A stretch of 64,000 nucleotides of DNA from CAWHYG01 sp963833505. GTDB taxonomy: Bacteria; Eisenbacteria; RBG-16-71-46; CAIMUX01. The stretch spans positions 496,001-560,000 of the forward strand of contig CAWHYG010000004.1 in assembly GCA_963833505.1 (NCBI GenBank), written 5' to 3'. Position 1 is the first letter of the stretch; each line of letters begins with the position of its first letter. Shown piece by piece: positions 8,559 through 17,034 of the stretch. The notes under the pieces are model-generated. The model worked only from the letters and a program-made list of their open reading frames with translations, did no database searches and had not been told where the DNA came from. The position numbers were made by a program, and so were the translations under genes.

Positions 8559-9641
8559 TCAGGTCCTCTCGGCAGCGCACGGAACCTCCTCGCGCCAGCG
8601 CGGGAACTCGTCCAGGTTGGTTCGCGCCTCCAGATCGAACGGGTCCCGTTCTCCGCGACGCAGGCGGACGAGGCCGGCCATCCCGATCATAACCGCATTG
8701 TCTCCGCACAGCGCCGGCGGGGGCGCGATGCACTCCCCTCCGAGCGTCGAGGACAGCAGGCCGCATCGCCGGCGGAGCTCCGAATTGCAGGCCACGCCTC
8801 CGGCCAGCAGGATCCGGGTCACGCCGGTGCGCCGGCAGGCCGCCTCGATCTTGGCCACGAGCACGTCGACCAGGGCGGCCTGAAACGAGGCCGCCACGTC
8901 GCGCACGAACCGCTCGCGTCCGGGTCCGTCCGCCGGCACCGTCCTTTCCACGTGGTTCTTGACCGCGGTCTTGAGCCCGCTGAAGGAGAAATCGAGTCCG
9001 CCCTTGTTGAGGTCGAGCCAGGCGCGGGGGAAATCAACGGCCGCCGGATCTCCGGCCTGCGCCATCCGATCGATGAGCGGTCCGCCTGGGAAACCGAGGC
9101 CGAGAAGTTTGGCCACCTTGTCGAACGCTTCACCGGCGGCGTCGTCCCGGGTCGAGCCGAGCAGGACGAAGCGGTCCCAGCCGTCGACCCGGACCAGCTC
9201 GGTGTGCCCGCCCGACGCCACCAGCGCCACGAACGGAGGGTCCAGCTCGCGCACGGCGCGAATGGCGTGGATGTGCCCCTCGATGTGGTTGACCCCCACC
9301 AGCGGAACGTCGAGGGCCAGCGCCAGGCCCTTCGCCGTGGCCAGGCCGACGAGCAGGCATCCGATGAGTCCAGGGCCCTGGGTCACCGCGATGGCGTCGA
9401 CGTCGGAGAGCGCCAGGCCGGCGTCCGCGAGAGCCTGACGGATGGCCGGGAGCAGCAGGGTGAAGTGCTCGCGCGAGGCCAGCTCGGGAACGACGCCCAG
9501 ATACTCCGCGTGGATTCCCTGGGAGGAGACCACGCTTGCCAGGGTCCGGCCGCTGCCGCTCAGAACGGCCGCGCAGGTGTCGTCGCAGGAGGTCTCGATC
9601 GCCAGGATGCGGCTCCCATCGCTGATGTGCGGGGAAGTCAA
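8559..9641 (-). CDS. tsaD: tRNA N6-adenosine threonylcarbamoyltransferase TsaD
   Basis: TsaD (Gcp/YgjD) transfers threonylcarbamoyl to A37 of ANN-decoding tRNAs together with TsaB, TsaE and TsaC. The 360-residue protein has the ASKHA fold: AIETSCDDTCAAVL at the N-terminus, the metal motif HIEGHIHA, SGGHTELV, FSFSGLKTAV and LAGGVACNSELR. The start appears to be TTG at 9641, with AGGAG about 9 bases upstream and no ATG in frame nearby. It starts 12 bases after the DUF302 stop and is followed almost directly by the cohesin protein. The other TsaD partners are not in the window. Confidence 0.96.
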   Translation of the reverse strand: MTSPHISDGSRILAIETSCDDTCAAVLSGSGRTLASVVSSQGIHAEYLGVVPELASREHFTLLLPAIRQALADAGLALSDVDAIAVTQGPGLIGCLLVGLATAKGLALALDVPLVGVNHIEGHIHAIRAVRELDPPFVALVASGGHTELVRVDGWDRFVLLGSTRDDAAGEAFDKVAKLLGLGFPGGPLIDRMAQAGDPAAVDFPRAWLDLNKGGLDFSFSGLKTAVKNHVERTVPADGPGRERFVRDVAASFQAALVDVLVAKIEAACRRTGVTRILLAGGVACNSELRRRCGLLSSTLGGECIAPPPALCGDNAVMIGMAGLVRLRRGERDPFDLEARTNLDEFPRWREEVPCAAERT

Positions 9642-9653
9642 TGTGCCTGGCTC

Positions 9654-10064
9654 CTAGTTGCCGGCGCGGAGGCTCTCCAGCGCGCGCCGGAGCCGGTTCC
9701 GCACCTCGACCGCCACGGGCTCGACTTCCGGGTTGCCCACCTTGCTGAACTGCACGACCGGATCGATGGCCGCGACCGTGCAGGTCGCATCGTCGTTGGC
9801 GTAGACCACGACGTTGCATGGCATGAGCACGCCGAGATCAGCCTCGGCGGAAAGCGCCCGGTGGGCCAACGGAGGATTGCAGGCGCCGAGGATCACGTAC
9901 TTCCGGAAGTCCGCGCCGAGCTTCCTTTGGAGCGTCCCCGTGACGTCGATCTCGGAGAGGATCCCGAATCCTTCCCGCGCCAGCGCCTCCACGGCGCGCT
10001 GTCTGCTCTCCTCGAAACCCGTTCCCAGTCGAACCGCCATCGAATAGGGGCGCTCATCCACCAT
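9654..10064 (-). CDS. DUF302 domain-containing protein
   Basis: A 136-residue cytoplasmic protein with a complete DUF302 domain: GFEESRQRAVEALAREGFGILSEID, then LGACNPPLAHRALSAEADLGVLMPCNVVVY, ending in a basic helix. DUF302 proteins are small alpha/beta proteins of unknown function, often near thiosulfate or metal-related genes. AGGAG lies 9 bases before the ATG. It is probably the first gene of the transcript containing tsaD, with a 12-base gap. Confidence 0.9.
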   Translation of the reverse strand: MVDERPYSMAVRLGTGFEESRQRAVEALAREGFGILSEIDVTGTLQRKLGADFRKYVILGACNPPLAHRALSAEADLGVLMPCNVVVYANDDATCTVAAIDPVVQFSKVGNPEVEPVAVEVRNRLRRALESLRAGN

Positions 10065-10285
10065 CCGCTTCGTCTCCTATCCTGCCTATGGGAGGCGAAC
10101 CCTCCGTCGAATCCGGCAGCGGATCCCGCGTCCGCCCCGCAGCCCCTCGCATCCCAGTGTACGCCCAATCGCATGCTCACGAAACCTGCTCCGCGGTCGG
10201 CGCCCCGCACAATGGGAATTGGAATCCGGCCGCGGGCCATGCCCCGCCAGGAGCCGGCTGCAGGCAACGGACCCCGGTGGGCCGG

Positions 10286-10642
10286 CTAGCGCCCGGACCG
10301 GCCCAGGAGTTTCCGCCACCAGGCGCCCGGTGCTGGAGCGATCCGCCGGACGATCCAGCGGAGCCTCTCCGCCTCGGCGGACCCTTGGAGAGACCCGCCT
10401 CGTTGGGTTAGGGCGTCGCAATAGACCGGGATCGCCCGCGCCAGCACGTCCTGTTCGGGCGGCGACAGGCGGAGCGACGACGGGCCGGCCTCGGCATCGA
10501 GGAGCAGATCCTCCACGCGCTCCTGAAGCCCGTGGATCCGCACCGCGTCGGCAGGCTGAAACGACCGCTTCGCGAGGTAGGTCAGGGCCTCGTGCAGCAG
10601 TTGCAGATCCCGCCGGTCCAGCGATTCATGGCTTCGGCTCAC
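10286..10642 (-). CDS. Hypothetical protein, 118 residues
   Basis: The family is not recognised. The GTG start at 10642 has no clear ribosome binding site. The product is helical and charged: LDRRDLQLLHEALTYLAKR, LQERVEDLLLDAEAG, then LSPPEQDVLARAIPVY, ending in a basic tail after RRIAPAPGAWW. No membrane segment or signal peptide is visible. It sits alone between DUF302 and the divergent porin gene. Its steady codon bias and helical content make it a plausible real gene. Confidence 0.5.
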   Translation of the reverse strand: MSRSHESLDRRDLQLLHEALTYLAKRSFQPADAVRIHGLQERVEDLLLDAEAGPSSLRLSPPEQDVLARAIPVYCDALTQRGGSLQGSAEAERLRWIVRRIAPAPGAWWRKLLGRSGR

Positions 10643-10766
10643 GAAGGGTCAAAACCTCGCACGTCAGATTCCGGAAGACGTCACTCGTTCCGTGCATCCT
10701 ACCTCGAGTGCGACGCGGGAAGCGCGGAGTTCCGCGGCCGGGAACACACGTAAGCCCGTCACCAAC

Positions 10767-10784
10767 TTGACACGTTCGTGTCAA
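10767..10784. promoter_or_regulatory. Perfect palindrome upstream of porin gene
   Basis: TTGACACG-TT-CGTGTCAA is an 8-bp perfect inverted repeat with a 2-base centre, the form of a dimeric repressor or activator operator. It lies between the divergent hypothetical gene (start 10642) and the porin gene (start 11053), 110 bases upstream of the Pho-box-like site. The cognate regulator is unknown. Confidence 0.45.
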
Positions 10785-10893
10785 CCGGATGCAGGCCAAG
10801 GAGAAGCTCGCCGTCCGGAAACACTTGATCAAGCTCCTTCCGGCCGTCCCACGATCGAAAGGCCTCCCGCATCTTCGTCAAAACCTCACGTCC

Positions 10894-10911
10894 CCGTCAT
10901 CAAGCCGTCAC
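10894..10911 (+). promoter_or_regulatory. Pho-box-like PhoB site upstream of porin-pstS
   Basis: CCGTCAT-CAAG-CCGTCAC has the 7-4-7 direct-repeat layout of the PhoB site (CTGTCAT-A-rich-CTGTCAC), with CGTCA repeats 11 bp apart. A weaker third half-site, ACCTCAC, begins 11 bp upstream at 10883. The target genes, an outer-membrane porin and the phosphate-binding protein PstS, are what PhoB normally controls. Confidence 0.5.
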
Positions 10912-11052
10912 GGAATTCGCGTGCAATGGATCACTGACGGGTTCGAGCCGGGTTTTTTCCCCTGCTCCCGTCATAGCCGGGGGCATCTCCGATCGCGCCG
11001 TGCGAAAGGGTCCTGCCTCCTTGGATCCTCGGTCTTCAAAGCAGGAGGAACA

Positions 11053-12198
11053 GTGTCCAGGCTTTTGACAACGGCGCCCCCCGGGGTTCGCCTGTGGATC
11101 ATCGGTGCTGTCGTCGCATTCGCGCTCGCACCGTCCGTTGCAACCGCGCAGGTCACGCCGGCCCAGGGCTACACGCCTCCCGACGACACCCCGTCGGTCA
11201 AGGTCGGCGGGACGATTTTCACGAACTACACGTATTCCAACGCGCCGACCACGAAGGACGCCGGCGGCTCCGTCATCCGGGCCAACTCATTCGACGTGAC
11301 CCGGGCCTACCTCAACGTGACCGGGAACCTCTCGCATCTGCTCTCGTACCGTATCACCCCCGACGTCACCCGGCTCGTGACCACGGCCAAGGGGCTCGCG
11401 AGCAACCAGTCCGTGTCCACTTCGGTCGACGGCAGCGAGGCCTTCCGGCTCAAGTACGCCTTCGGACAGCTCAGTCTGGACCAGTGGCTGCCCAAGGGCT
11501 CCTGGATCCGCTTCGGCCTCCAGCAGACGCCCTTTGTCGACTTCATGGAAGGCGTCTATCGGTACCGGTTCCAGAACCCGATCTTCGTGGACGCGGAGAA
11601 ATTCCTGACCTCCTCCGACTTCGGCGCCTCCGGCCACCTCAATTTCCCCGGCAACTACGGAGATTTCCATCTTGGCGTCTACAACGGCGACGGCTACAGC
11701 AAGGCCGAGGTGAACGACCGGAAAGCGGTCCAGGCCCGCGGCACGGTCCGGCCGCTCCCTATGGATCGTTTCTTCCGCGGTCTCCGGCTGACGGCCTTCT
11801 ACGACGCCGACGAGTATCTGAGCGACTTCCCGCGGAACCGTTTCGTGGGCAGCCTGACCTTCGAGCACAAGTACTTCAACGGGGGGTTCGACTACCTGAG
11901 CGCGCAGGACCAGACCTCCAAGAGCACGGCCAAGGTCGACGCCGCCGGCTACTCGATCTGGGCGGTACCGCGATCGACCGTCGGCCTGGAAGGACTTCTG
12001 CGCTATGACAGCCTCAAGCCCAACAAGTCCGTGGACGCCCGGAAGAACCGCGGGGTCCTCGGCGTGGCTTACTGGTTCAAGACCCAGGCGCCGGTGACGG
12101 CGGCGATCCTGGCGGATTACGAACAGGTCAAGTACGACAAGGCGCTGAACAGCCCGTACGAGCAGCGCTACGCGCTGCACTGCCTGTTCAACTTCTGA
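11053..12198 (+). CDS. Outer-membrane porin, probably phosphate-related
   Basis: The GTG start at 11053 is preferred because AGGAGGA lies just before it and the product then opens with a typical signal peptide ending ATAQ (residue 32). Upstream in-frame starts give a long non-secretory leader. The 381-residue protein has alternating aromatic beta-strands (GGTIFTNYTYSN, LSYRITPDVTR, WIRFGLQQTPF) and ends in a C-terminal Phe, as outer-membrane barrels do. Its length and pattern fit the OprO/OprP-like porin group. pstS follows 84 bases downstream on the same strand, so the pair probably brings phosphate across the outer membrane and captures it in the periplasm. Confidence 0.85.
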   Translation: MSRLLTTAPPGVRLWIIGAVVAFALAPSVATAQVTPAQGYTPPDDTPSVKVGGTIFTNYTYSNAPTTKDAGGSVIRANSFDVTRAYLNVTGNLSHLLSYRITPDVTRLVTTAKGLASNQSVSTSVDGSEAFRLKYAFGQLSLDQWLPKGSWIRFGLQQTPFVDFMEGVYRYRFQNPIFVDAEKFLTSSDFGASGHLNFPGNYGDFHLGVYNGDGYSKAEVNDRKAVQARGTVRPLPMDRFFRGLRLTAFYDADEYLSDFPRNRFVGSLTFEHKYFNGGFDYLSAQDQTSKSTAKVDAAGYSIWAVPRSTVGLEGLLRYDSLKPNKSVDARKNRGVLGVAYWFKTQAPVTAAILADYEQVKYDKALNSPYEQRYALHCLFNF

Positions 12199-12282
12199 TC
12201 CGCGCGCCCGCGATGCGGCGGCAGAGAGCGACAGGCGGCAAGAACAACGAGAGGCGATCCCAAGAAACGCAAAGGAGTTACC

Positions 12283-13302
12283 ATGAAGCGTCTGATGATA
12301 GCGGCCCTGATGCTGGGCCTGGCCGGCGCCGCCGCCGGGCTCGCCCAGGCCATGAGAATCGATGGCGCCGGGGCCACCTTCCCCTATCCGATCTATTCGA
12401 AGTGGTTCTACGAGTACAACAAGCTCCATCCGGACGTGGAGATCAACTACCAGTCGATCGGCTCGGGCGGCGGCATCCGGCAGATCACCAACGAGACCGT
12501 CTTCTTCGGGGCCACCGACGGACCGATGACCAAGGATCAGCTCCTCGCCGCGCCCGGCCGGATCCTCCATTTCCCCACCGTGCTGGGCGGCGTCGTGCCG
12601 GTGTACAACATCCCCGGCTTCACCGGAGAGCTCAAGTTCAGCGGCCCGCTCCTGGCCGGCATCTTCCTGGGCAAGATCACGAAGTGGAACGACCCGGCGA
12701 TTCTGGCCGAGAATCCGGGGGTCGACCTTCCCGCCCAGGACATCACCGTGGCGCACCGGTCGGACGGCTCCGGCACCACCTACGTCTTCTGCGACTACCT
12801 CGCCAAGGTCTCCCCGGACTGGAAGAAGACCGTGGGCGTGGCCACCTCGGTGAACTGGCCGGCCGGCATCGGCGGCAAGGGCAACGAGGGCGTGGCGGGC
12901 CTGGTCCAGCAGACTCCCGGGTCGATCGGCTACGTCGAGCTGATCTACGCGCTTCAGAACAAGATCGAGTACGGCTCGGTCAAGAACATGGCGGGCGAAT
13001 ACGTCAAGCCGACGGTCGAGTCGGTCACGGCGGCGGCCGCCCAGGCGGCAGAGACGATGCCGGAGGACTTCCGCGTCTCGATCACAAACGCGCCCGGCTC
13101 GGGGGTGTATCCGATCTCGTCCTTCACCTGGCTCTTGCTGTACGAGTCGGCCAGGGAGAAGGACAAGGCCCACACCATGGTGGACTTCATGAAGTGGGCG
13201 CTGACCGACGGGCAGAAGTACTGCCAGGATCTGGGTTACGCTCCGCTTCCCGACGCCGTGGTGAAGCTCGAGATGGCGGCGCTGGACAAGGTCAAGACCT
13301 AG
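12283..13302 (+). CDS. pstS: Phosphate ABC transporter substrate-binding protein PstS
   Basis: A 339-residue periplasmic binding protein with a signal peptide ending around AQA (residue 23). Family motifs are present: DGAGATFPYPIYSKWF at the mature N-terminus, YQSIGSGGGIRQI, FFGATDGPMT, GKITKWNDPAI and the phosphate-binding RSDGSGTTYVF. AAGGAG precedes the ATG. No pstCAB or phoU follows in the window, so the permease must be elsewhere. Its place after the porin and behind a Pho-box-like element points to phosphate-starvation control. Confidence 0.96.
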   Translation: MKRLMIAALMLGLAGAAAGLAQAMRIDGAGATFPYPIYSKWFYEYNKLHPDVEINYQSIGSGGGIRQITNETVFFGATDGPMTKDQLLAAPGRILHFPTVLGGVVPVYNIPGFTGELKFSGPLLAGIFLGKITKWNDPAILAENPGVDLPAQDITVAHRSDGSGTTYVFCDYLAKVSPDWKKTVGVATSVNWPAGIGGKGNEGVAGLVQQTPGSIGYVELIYALQNKIEYGSVKNMAGEYVKPTVESVTAAAAQAAETMPEDFRVSITNAPGSGVYPISSFTWLLLYESAREKDKAHTMVDFMKWALTDGQKYCQDLGYAPLPDAVVKLEMAALDKVKT

Positions 13303-13355
13303 CCTGCAAGGGTTCATGATCCCCTGCCGCATCAAGGGGTTCATGAACAATGCAG
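13303..13355 (+). terminator. Long hairpin downstream of pstS
   Basis: TTCATGATCCCCT (13313-13325) pairs with AGGGGTTCATGAA (13335-13347) with one mismatch, and the outer CCTGCA/TGCAGG pair extends the stem. No U-run follows. Its position directly after the pstS stop suggests transcription termination or 3'-end protection. Confidence 0.55.
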
Positions 13356-13497
13356 GGCTGGAGTCACTTTCTGGAAGCGGCCACGGGGCAGGCGCTCCGT
13401 GGCCGATTCCAAGTCCTTGGCGGGCACGCCGGCTGAGCGTCGTCTCCGGCCGAGGCGGCGACCGAGGATCGCGCGGCCCCGCGCCGCGTCCCGGCAC

Positions 13498-14306
13498 TCA
13501 CCTCAAGACGACGAGCTTCCGATCCTCCCGATGACCTCCCGCCCGCAGGCCGCAGAAATAGACGCCGGAAGGAAGCGCCGCCGTGCTCCACACGAGTTCA
13601 TGCTCGCCTGCCGGCTCGAGCCCTTCCAGGAGCGTGGCGACCTGGCGGCCCGCAGCGTCGTACGCCCGCAAGGACACGGGCTGCTCTTTCGGCAGATCCA
13701 GGGTGATCCTCGCCTGCCCCCGAGATCAGAATGCCGGATTCGAGTCGGAGCCACGCTCGCGCCTCCGGGTCCACGGGTTCCGGCGCGGACGCGGGCTTGT
13801 GCAGGGCGTTGTCCAGAAACCGCAGCGAAATGGGGAACCGCGACGGCAACTGCTGGAAGTGGCCTCCGTCATAGGACTGGAACTCGTGTGCAATGCCCAT
13901 GGAGGTCAAGAGCTGGTCCAGGTGCAGGTTCATGGGATAGAAATACAGCTCGTCGCTCATCCCGCAGTCGAAGTAGATAGCTGGCGCCGTCGCGGGCGTG
14001 AGGTTTCGGGCCAGTTCCGCCGGGTCGTGCTCGATCCACCGCGACCAGACTTCGGGGCGGACCTCCCCCCACGGATCCAAGGGGAAGTCCACCCGGTAAG
14101 GTTCGAGGATGGGATCAGGAGAGAAGCCGCCCGCAAACAAGAACCAGAGCTCGGTGAACACCGCTTCCGGTTCCCAGGTCCAGGGCTCCGAAACCGGCGC
14201 GCGAGCGCCGCGGCTATCGGGCGCGAAGACCACGCGCGCGCCGCTCGTCGGCGGCGAGAATGCCTGGGGAAGCGCGATCTCTGGACGCTCGGAGCCCGCC
14301 GTTTGA
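13498..14306 (-). pseudogene. Broken esterase-like gene with detached FlgD-like C-terminal domain
   Basis: The reading frame from about 14306 to 13598 encodes the C-terminal half of an alpha/beta-hydrolase esterase of the esterase-D/feruloyl type. It contains AIYFDCGMSDELYF (an acid-residue region) and the catalytic-His region EFQSYDGGHFQQLP, then FLDNALH. The nucleophile half is missing: a TGA lies in frame just upstream and no good start exists before a GTG at 14233. The FlgD-like tail is in another frame: ITLDLPKEQP, RAYDAAGRQVATLLEG, LPSGVYFCGLRAG, ending at a TGA at 13498. Around 13690-13760 the expected NPAF-type junction is interrupted by a frame change and a TGA. It reads as a 5'-truncated, frameshifted remnant, though base errors could explain the 3' break. 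Confidence 0.6.
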
Positions 14307-14590
14307 CCCAGTATGATTCTACATCATCACCAGGGCGTTGGGTTGGCATCTTTCGGGCGGCATGGCGGGCGGCCCGCAGCTCGGCGGGATCGGATGGCGT
14401 CCGACCGGCTCCCCGAGAAACCGTTCGCCGGGAATCCCATCCGGTCGACTGGAAAACCATCGGCCCCTTCCCGGCGCAACCGGCCGTGATATTATGCCCG
14501 GGTGCGCGCTAGAGGGCGCCCGAATCGGAAAGCGAGGGGGTCCGTTCGGCCTGCCGGTCCCTGACCGGCAAATCAAGGAGGCTTGTCGCG

Positions 14591-15394
14591 ATGAAACGAC
14601 GGTCCGAGATCCGATGGCGGCGCCATGCCGTCCTGTGCATTCCGGCGCTGTTTCTGGCAGTCCTGTTCGGCCAGGCGCTGCAGGCGCGGGCCGGCTGGAT
14701 CGTCGTCGGCAGCCTGGGTACGACCACGCCCTCCGATGACTGGAAGGGAGAGGCTGACTGCCGCGTGACCGTCCACCCGGACGACGTCGCGGCCATGACG
14801 GACGTCAACGGCAACTTCCTCGTCGGCTGGACCGGCCAGCGGGGCTGGTTGACCTTTGAGCCCAAGGAGATGGGTCTTGGCGGCAAGCCTTGGTGCGCGC
14901 GCTGGGCGCTCTTCCCGCGGTCTCAAGGCGCCGGCGATTCCACGTTGGACGTCGGTGTGATCAAGGCGTCCCCGAGCATCCCGATCCCCACCGGATCCCG
15001 GCCGTTCCGGGATCCCCGTTTGACTCCTCCGGCCCTTCTGCATCTCCCCAAGCCTTCGGCCGGCCAGCCCGATAGCTGCTGGATGCTGGTCAAGTACGAT
15101 GCGGACATCTGGGGACGCCTCACGACCCTCTCCCAGCTCAAGGGCACCCCGGCGCCGAACGAGCTGCTCGACGCGGTCTTTTCCTGGCTTCGCGGATGTC
15201 CCTGGAAGGTGGCCCCGATGACGAAGTGCAGCGGGGACCCCGGCTTCACCGGCAGCGAACCGTTCACCTACGTGTGGGCCGACAGCGGGTGGCGGTTCGT
15301 GCCGGCCAATGCGGGTGGGATTCGTCCTCCGTTCGCCATTCCGGGAGCCCCGCCGCGGGCGCCGGTGCCGCGGGTGGCGCCTTCGGGTCATTGA
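14591..15394 (+). CDS. Secreted hypothetical protein, 267 residues
   Basis: The family is not recognised. AAGGAGG lies 8 bases before the ATG. The basic N-terminus and hydrophobic segment (VLCIPALFLAVLFGQALQARA) form a signal peptide cleaved near residue 34. The mature part is rich in Trp, Pro and Gly (WIVVGSLGTTTPSDDW, VGWTGQRGWLTFEP, SCWMLVKYDADIWGRL) with several cysteines, suggesting a compact extracytoplasmic domain. The proline-rich tail reads IRPPFAIPGAPPRAPVP. Its stop overlaps the proposed TTG start of dacB by 4 bases (TTGA), implying translational coupling. Confidence 0.8.
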   Translation: MKRRSEIRWRRHAVLCIPALFLAVLFGQALQARAGWIVVGSLGTTTPSDDWKGEADCRVTVHPDDVAAMTDVNGNFLVGWTGQRGWLTFEPKEMGLGGKPWCARWALFPRSQGAGDSTLDVGVIKASPSIPIPTGSRPFRDPRLTPPALLHLPKPSAGQPDSCWMLVKYDADIWGRLTTLSQLKGTPAPNELLDAVFSWLRGCPWKVAPMTKCSGDPGFTGSEPFTYVWADSGWRFVPANAGGIRPPFAIPGAPPRAPVPRVAPSGH

Positions 15395-17034
15395 GGATCT
15401 CCGTCGCGCGGCGCCGCCGGGGCATTTCAGCAGGAACCGGCGCCCTGGTCCTCGGGGCAGGTTTGGCAGCGCTCGGCCTCGAGCCCTGCCTGAAGCCCAA
15501 CGGCTCTTCCGTTCTACCCGGCGTCGCCGAGGCGTCTCCGGCCTCGCTCCATCGCGAGCTGATCCGATTCCGGGCTTCCGCCGAGTCCCGCGGGCTGTCG
15601 TTCTGCGCGCTGTTCGCTCCCGTCGGGTGCACGGCCGCCGCGGATTCCTCGCGCGTCCTCTCGATCGGAGCGGACCAGGCGCTCATTCCGGCCAGCCTGG
15701 CCAAGATCGCCACGGCCTCCTGCGCCCTGGAACGGCTCGGCCCGGCTCATGTCTGGGAGACCCGCGTCTACGCCGGCGGCCCGATCGAGAACGGAATCCT
15801 GCGCGGAGACCTTTTCGTTCGCGCTGGCGGCGATCCCTATCTCGTCTCGGAGAGAATCTGGCTTCTCGCCGACCAGCTCCGGAACGCGGGGATCCGCGAG
15901 GTTCGCGGGCGGCTCGTGATCGACGGCTCCGGCTTCGTCCCGGACGCCCTGGATCCGGGCCGATCGCAGGCGCGTGACGCTTCGACGCGGCCCTACGCGG
16001 CGCGTCTCTCGCCACTCACCATCAACTTCAACGCCGCCGCCGTCCGCGTCGCGCCGGGATTGAAGGCCGGAGATCCGGCGTCGGTCGTCCAAGACCCGAT
16101 TTCGTGCGACTACCTGCGCATCGAGAATCGCCTCGTGACCGGCCCGCCGGCCGGCGCCGCGGCGCACCGGGCCGACCGGGATCTGGGCGGCGCGTCCGGC
16201 GCGGGTGAAAGCGGATGGACGATCCGTCTCGAGCCGGCCAAAGGGATCCCGACTCCGGCGGAAGCGCCGGCGCGCGGGCGCCGGCCCGAGGCGCCGGCCG
16301 AGACGCTGGTGGCCGAGGGGATGATCTCCGCCGGCGCCGAGCCCGAGCTGGTCTACCGCAGCGTCGCCGATCCGGCGCGGTTCTCAGCCTCGCTCCTCGC
16401 GGCGTTCCTTCGCGAGGCCGGGATCGCGATCGACGGCCCCACCGTCGCGGGGACGGTGACCGATCAGGCCCGCCTGCTTCTCGATTTTCCTTCGCCGCCC
16501 CTCAGCGACATCGTCCGCAGCGCCGATCGGTACAGCAATAATCTCATGGCGGACCTGATCGCAATGGAGCTGAGCCGCGCGGATTCCTCGAAACCTGCGA
16601 GCCTCACGGAAGGGGCGCGCCTTCTGACTGCGTGGCTGGAGACCGTGGCGGCCGGAGATTCCGTGCGCCTGCTGGATGGCAGCGGCCTCAATCCCGCCGA
16701 CCGTGTGACTGGCCGGGTCATCCTCCGGATCCTGAGCCGGGAGTGGCAGGATCTGCGGATCCAGGCTGATCTCGCCTCCTCCTTCCCGTCGCCGGGCGAG
16801 GAGGGAACCCTGCGCCGGCGGTTTCCGCACGGTCCGGTTCTTCGCGCCAAGACCGGCACGATGGGAGATCCGCGAGTGAGCGGGATCGCCGGGTATCTCG
16901 AGGATCACGAGCAGAGCCCGATCGCGTTCGTCCTCCTCATGAACGCCGCGCCGGGAACCGCGTGGGACATCCCGAAGCTTCAGGAGCTGCAGGAGCGATG
17001 GATCGAGGAGTACGCGCTCACGGAAGTTCGATGA
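15391..17034 (+). CDS. dacB: D-alanyl-D-alanine carboxypeptidase/endopeptidase, PBP4 (S13) family
   Basis: PBP4-type enzymes trim and hydrolyse peptidoglycan cross-links in the periplasm. The product is about 547 residues if the TTG at 15391 is the start. This is uncertain, but the N-terminal basic/hydrophobic stretch (RRRRGISAGTGALVLGAGLAA is within it) then serves as the export signal. Active-site motifs are complete: SLAK (Ser102, Lys105), SNN in DRYSNNLMADL, and KTG in LRAKTGTMGDPRVSG. It also has the family's GGDPYLV and IDGSGF strands and a large insertion between SxxK and SxN. It is convergent with the repeat protein downstream, and the two genes overlap by 17 bases. Confidence 0.93.
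   Translation: MRISVARRRRGISAGTGALVLGAGLAALGLEPCLKPNGSSVLPGVAEASPASLHRELIRFRASAESRGLSFCALFAPVGCTAAADSSRVLSIGADQALIPASLAKIATASCALERLGPAHVWETRVYAGGPIENGILRGDLFVRAGGDPYLVSERIWLLADQLRNAGIREVRGRLVIDGSGFVPDALDPGRSQARDASTRPYAARLSPLTINFNAAAVRVAPGLKAGDPASVVQDPISCDYLRIENRLVTGPPAGAAAHRADRDLGGASGAGESGWTIRLEPAKGIPTPAEAPARGRRPEAPAETLVAEGMISAGAEPELVYRSVADPARFSASLLAAFLREAGIAIDGPTVAGTVTDQARLLLDFPSPPLSDIVRSADRYSNNLMADLIAMELSRADSSKPASLTEGARLLTAWLETVAAGDSVRLLDGSGLNPADRVTGRVILRILSREWQDLRIQADLASSFPSPGEEGTLRRRFPHGPVLRAKTGTMGDPRVSGIAGYLEDHEQSPIAFVLLMNAAPGTAWDIPKLQELQERWIEEYALTEVR

Noticed and set aside
11287..13497. 736-codon minus-strand open frame
   Set aside because: It is antisense to the porin and pstS genes, which have clear signal peptides, motifs and ribosome binding sites.
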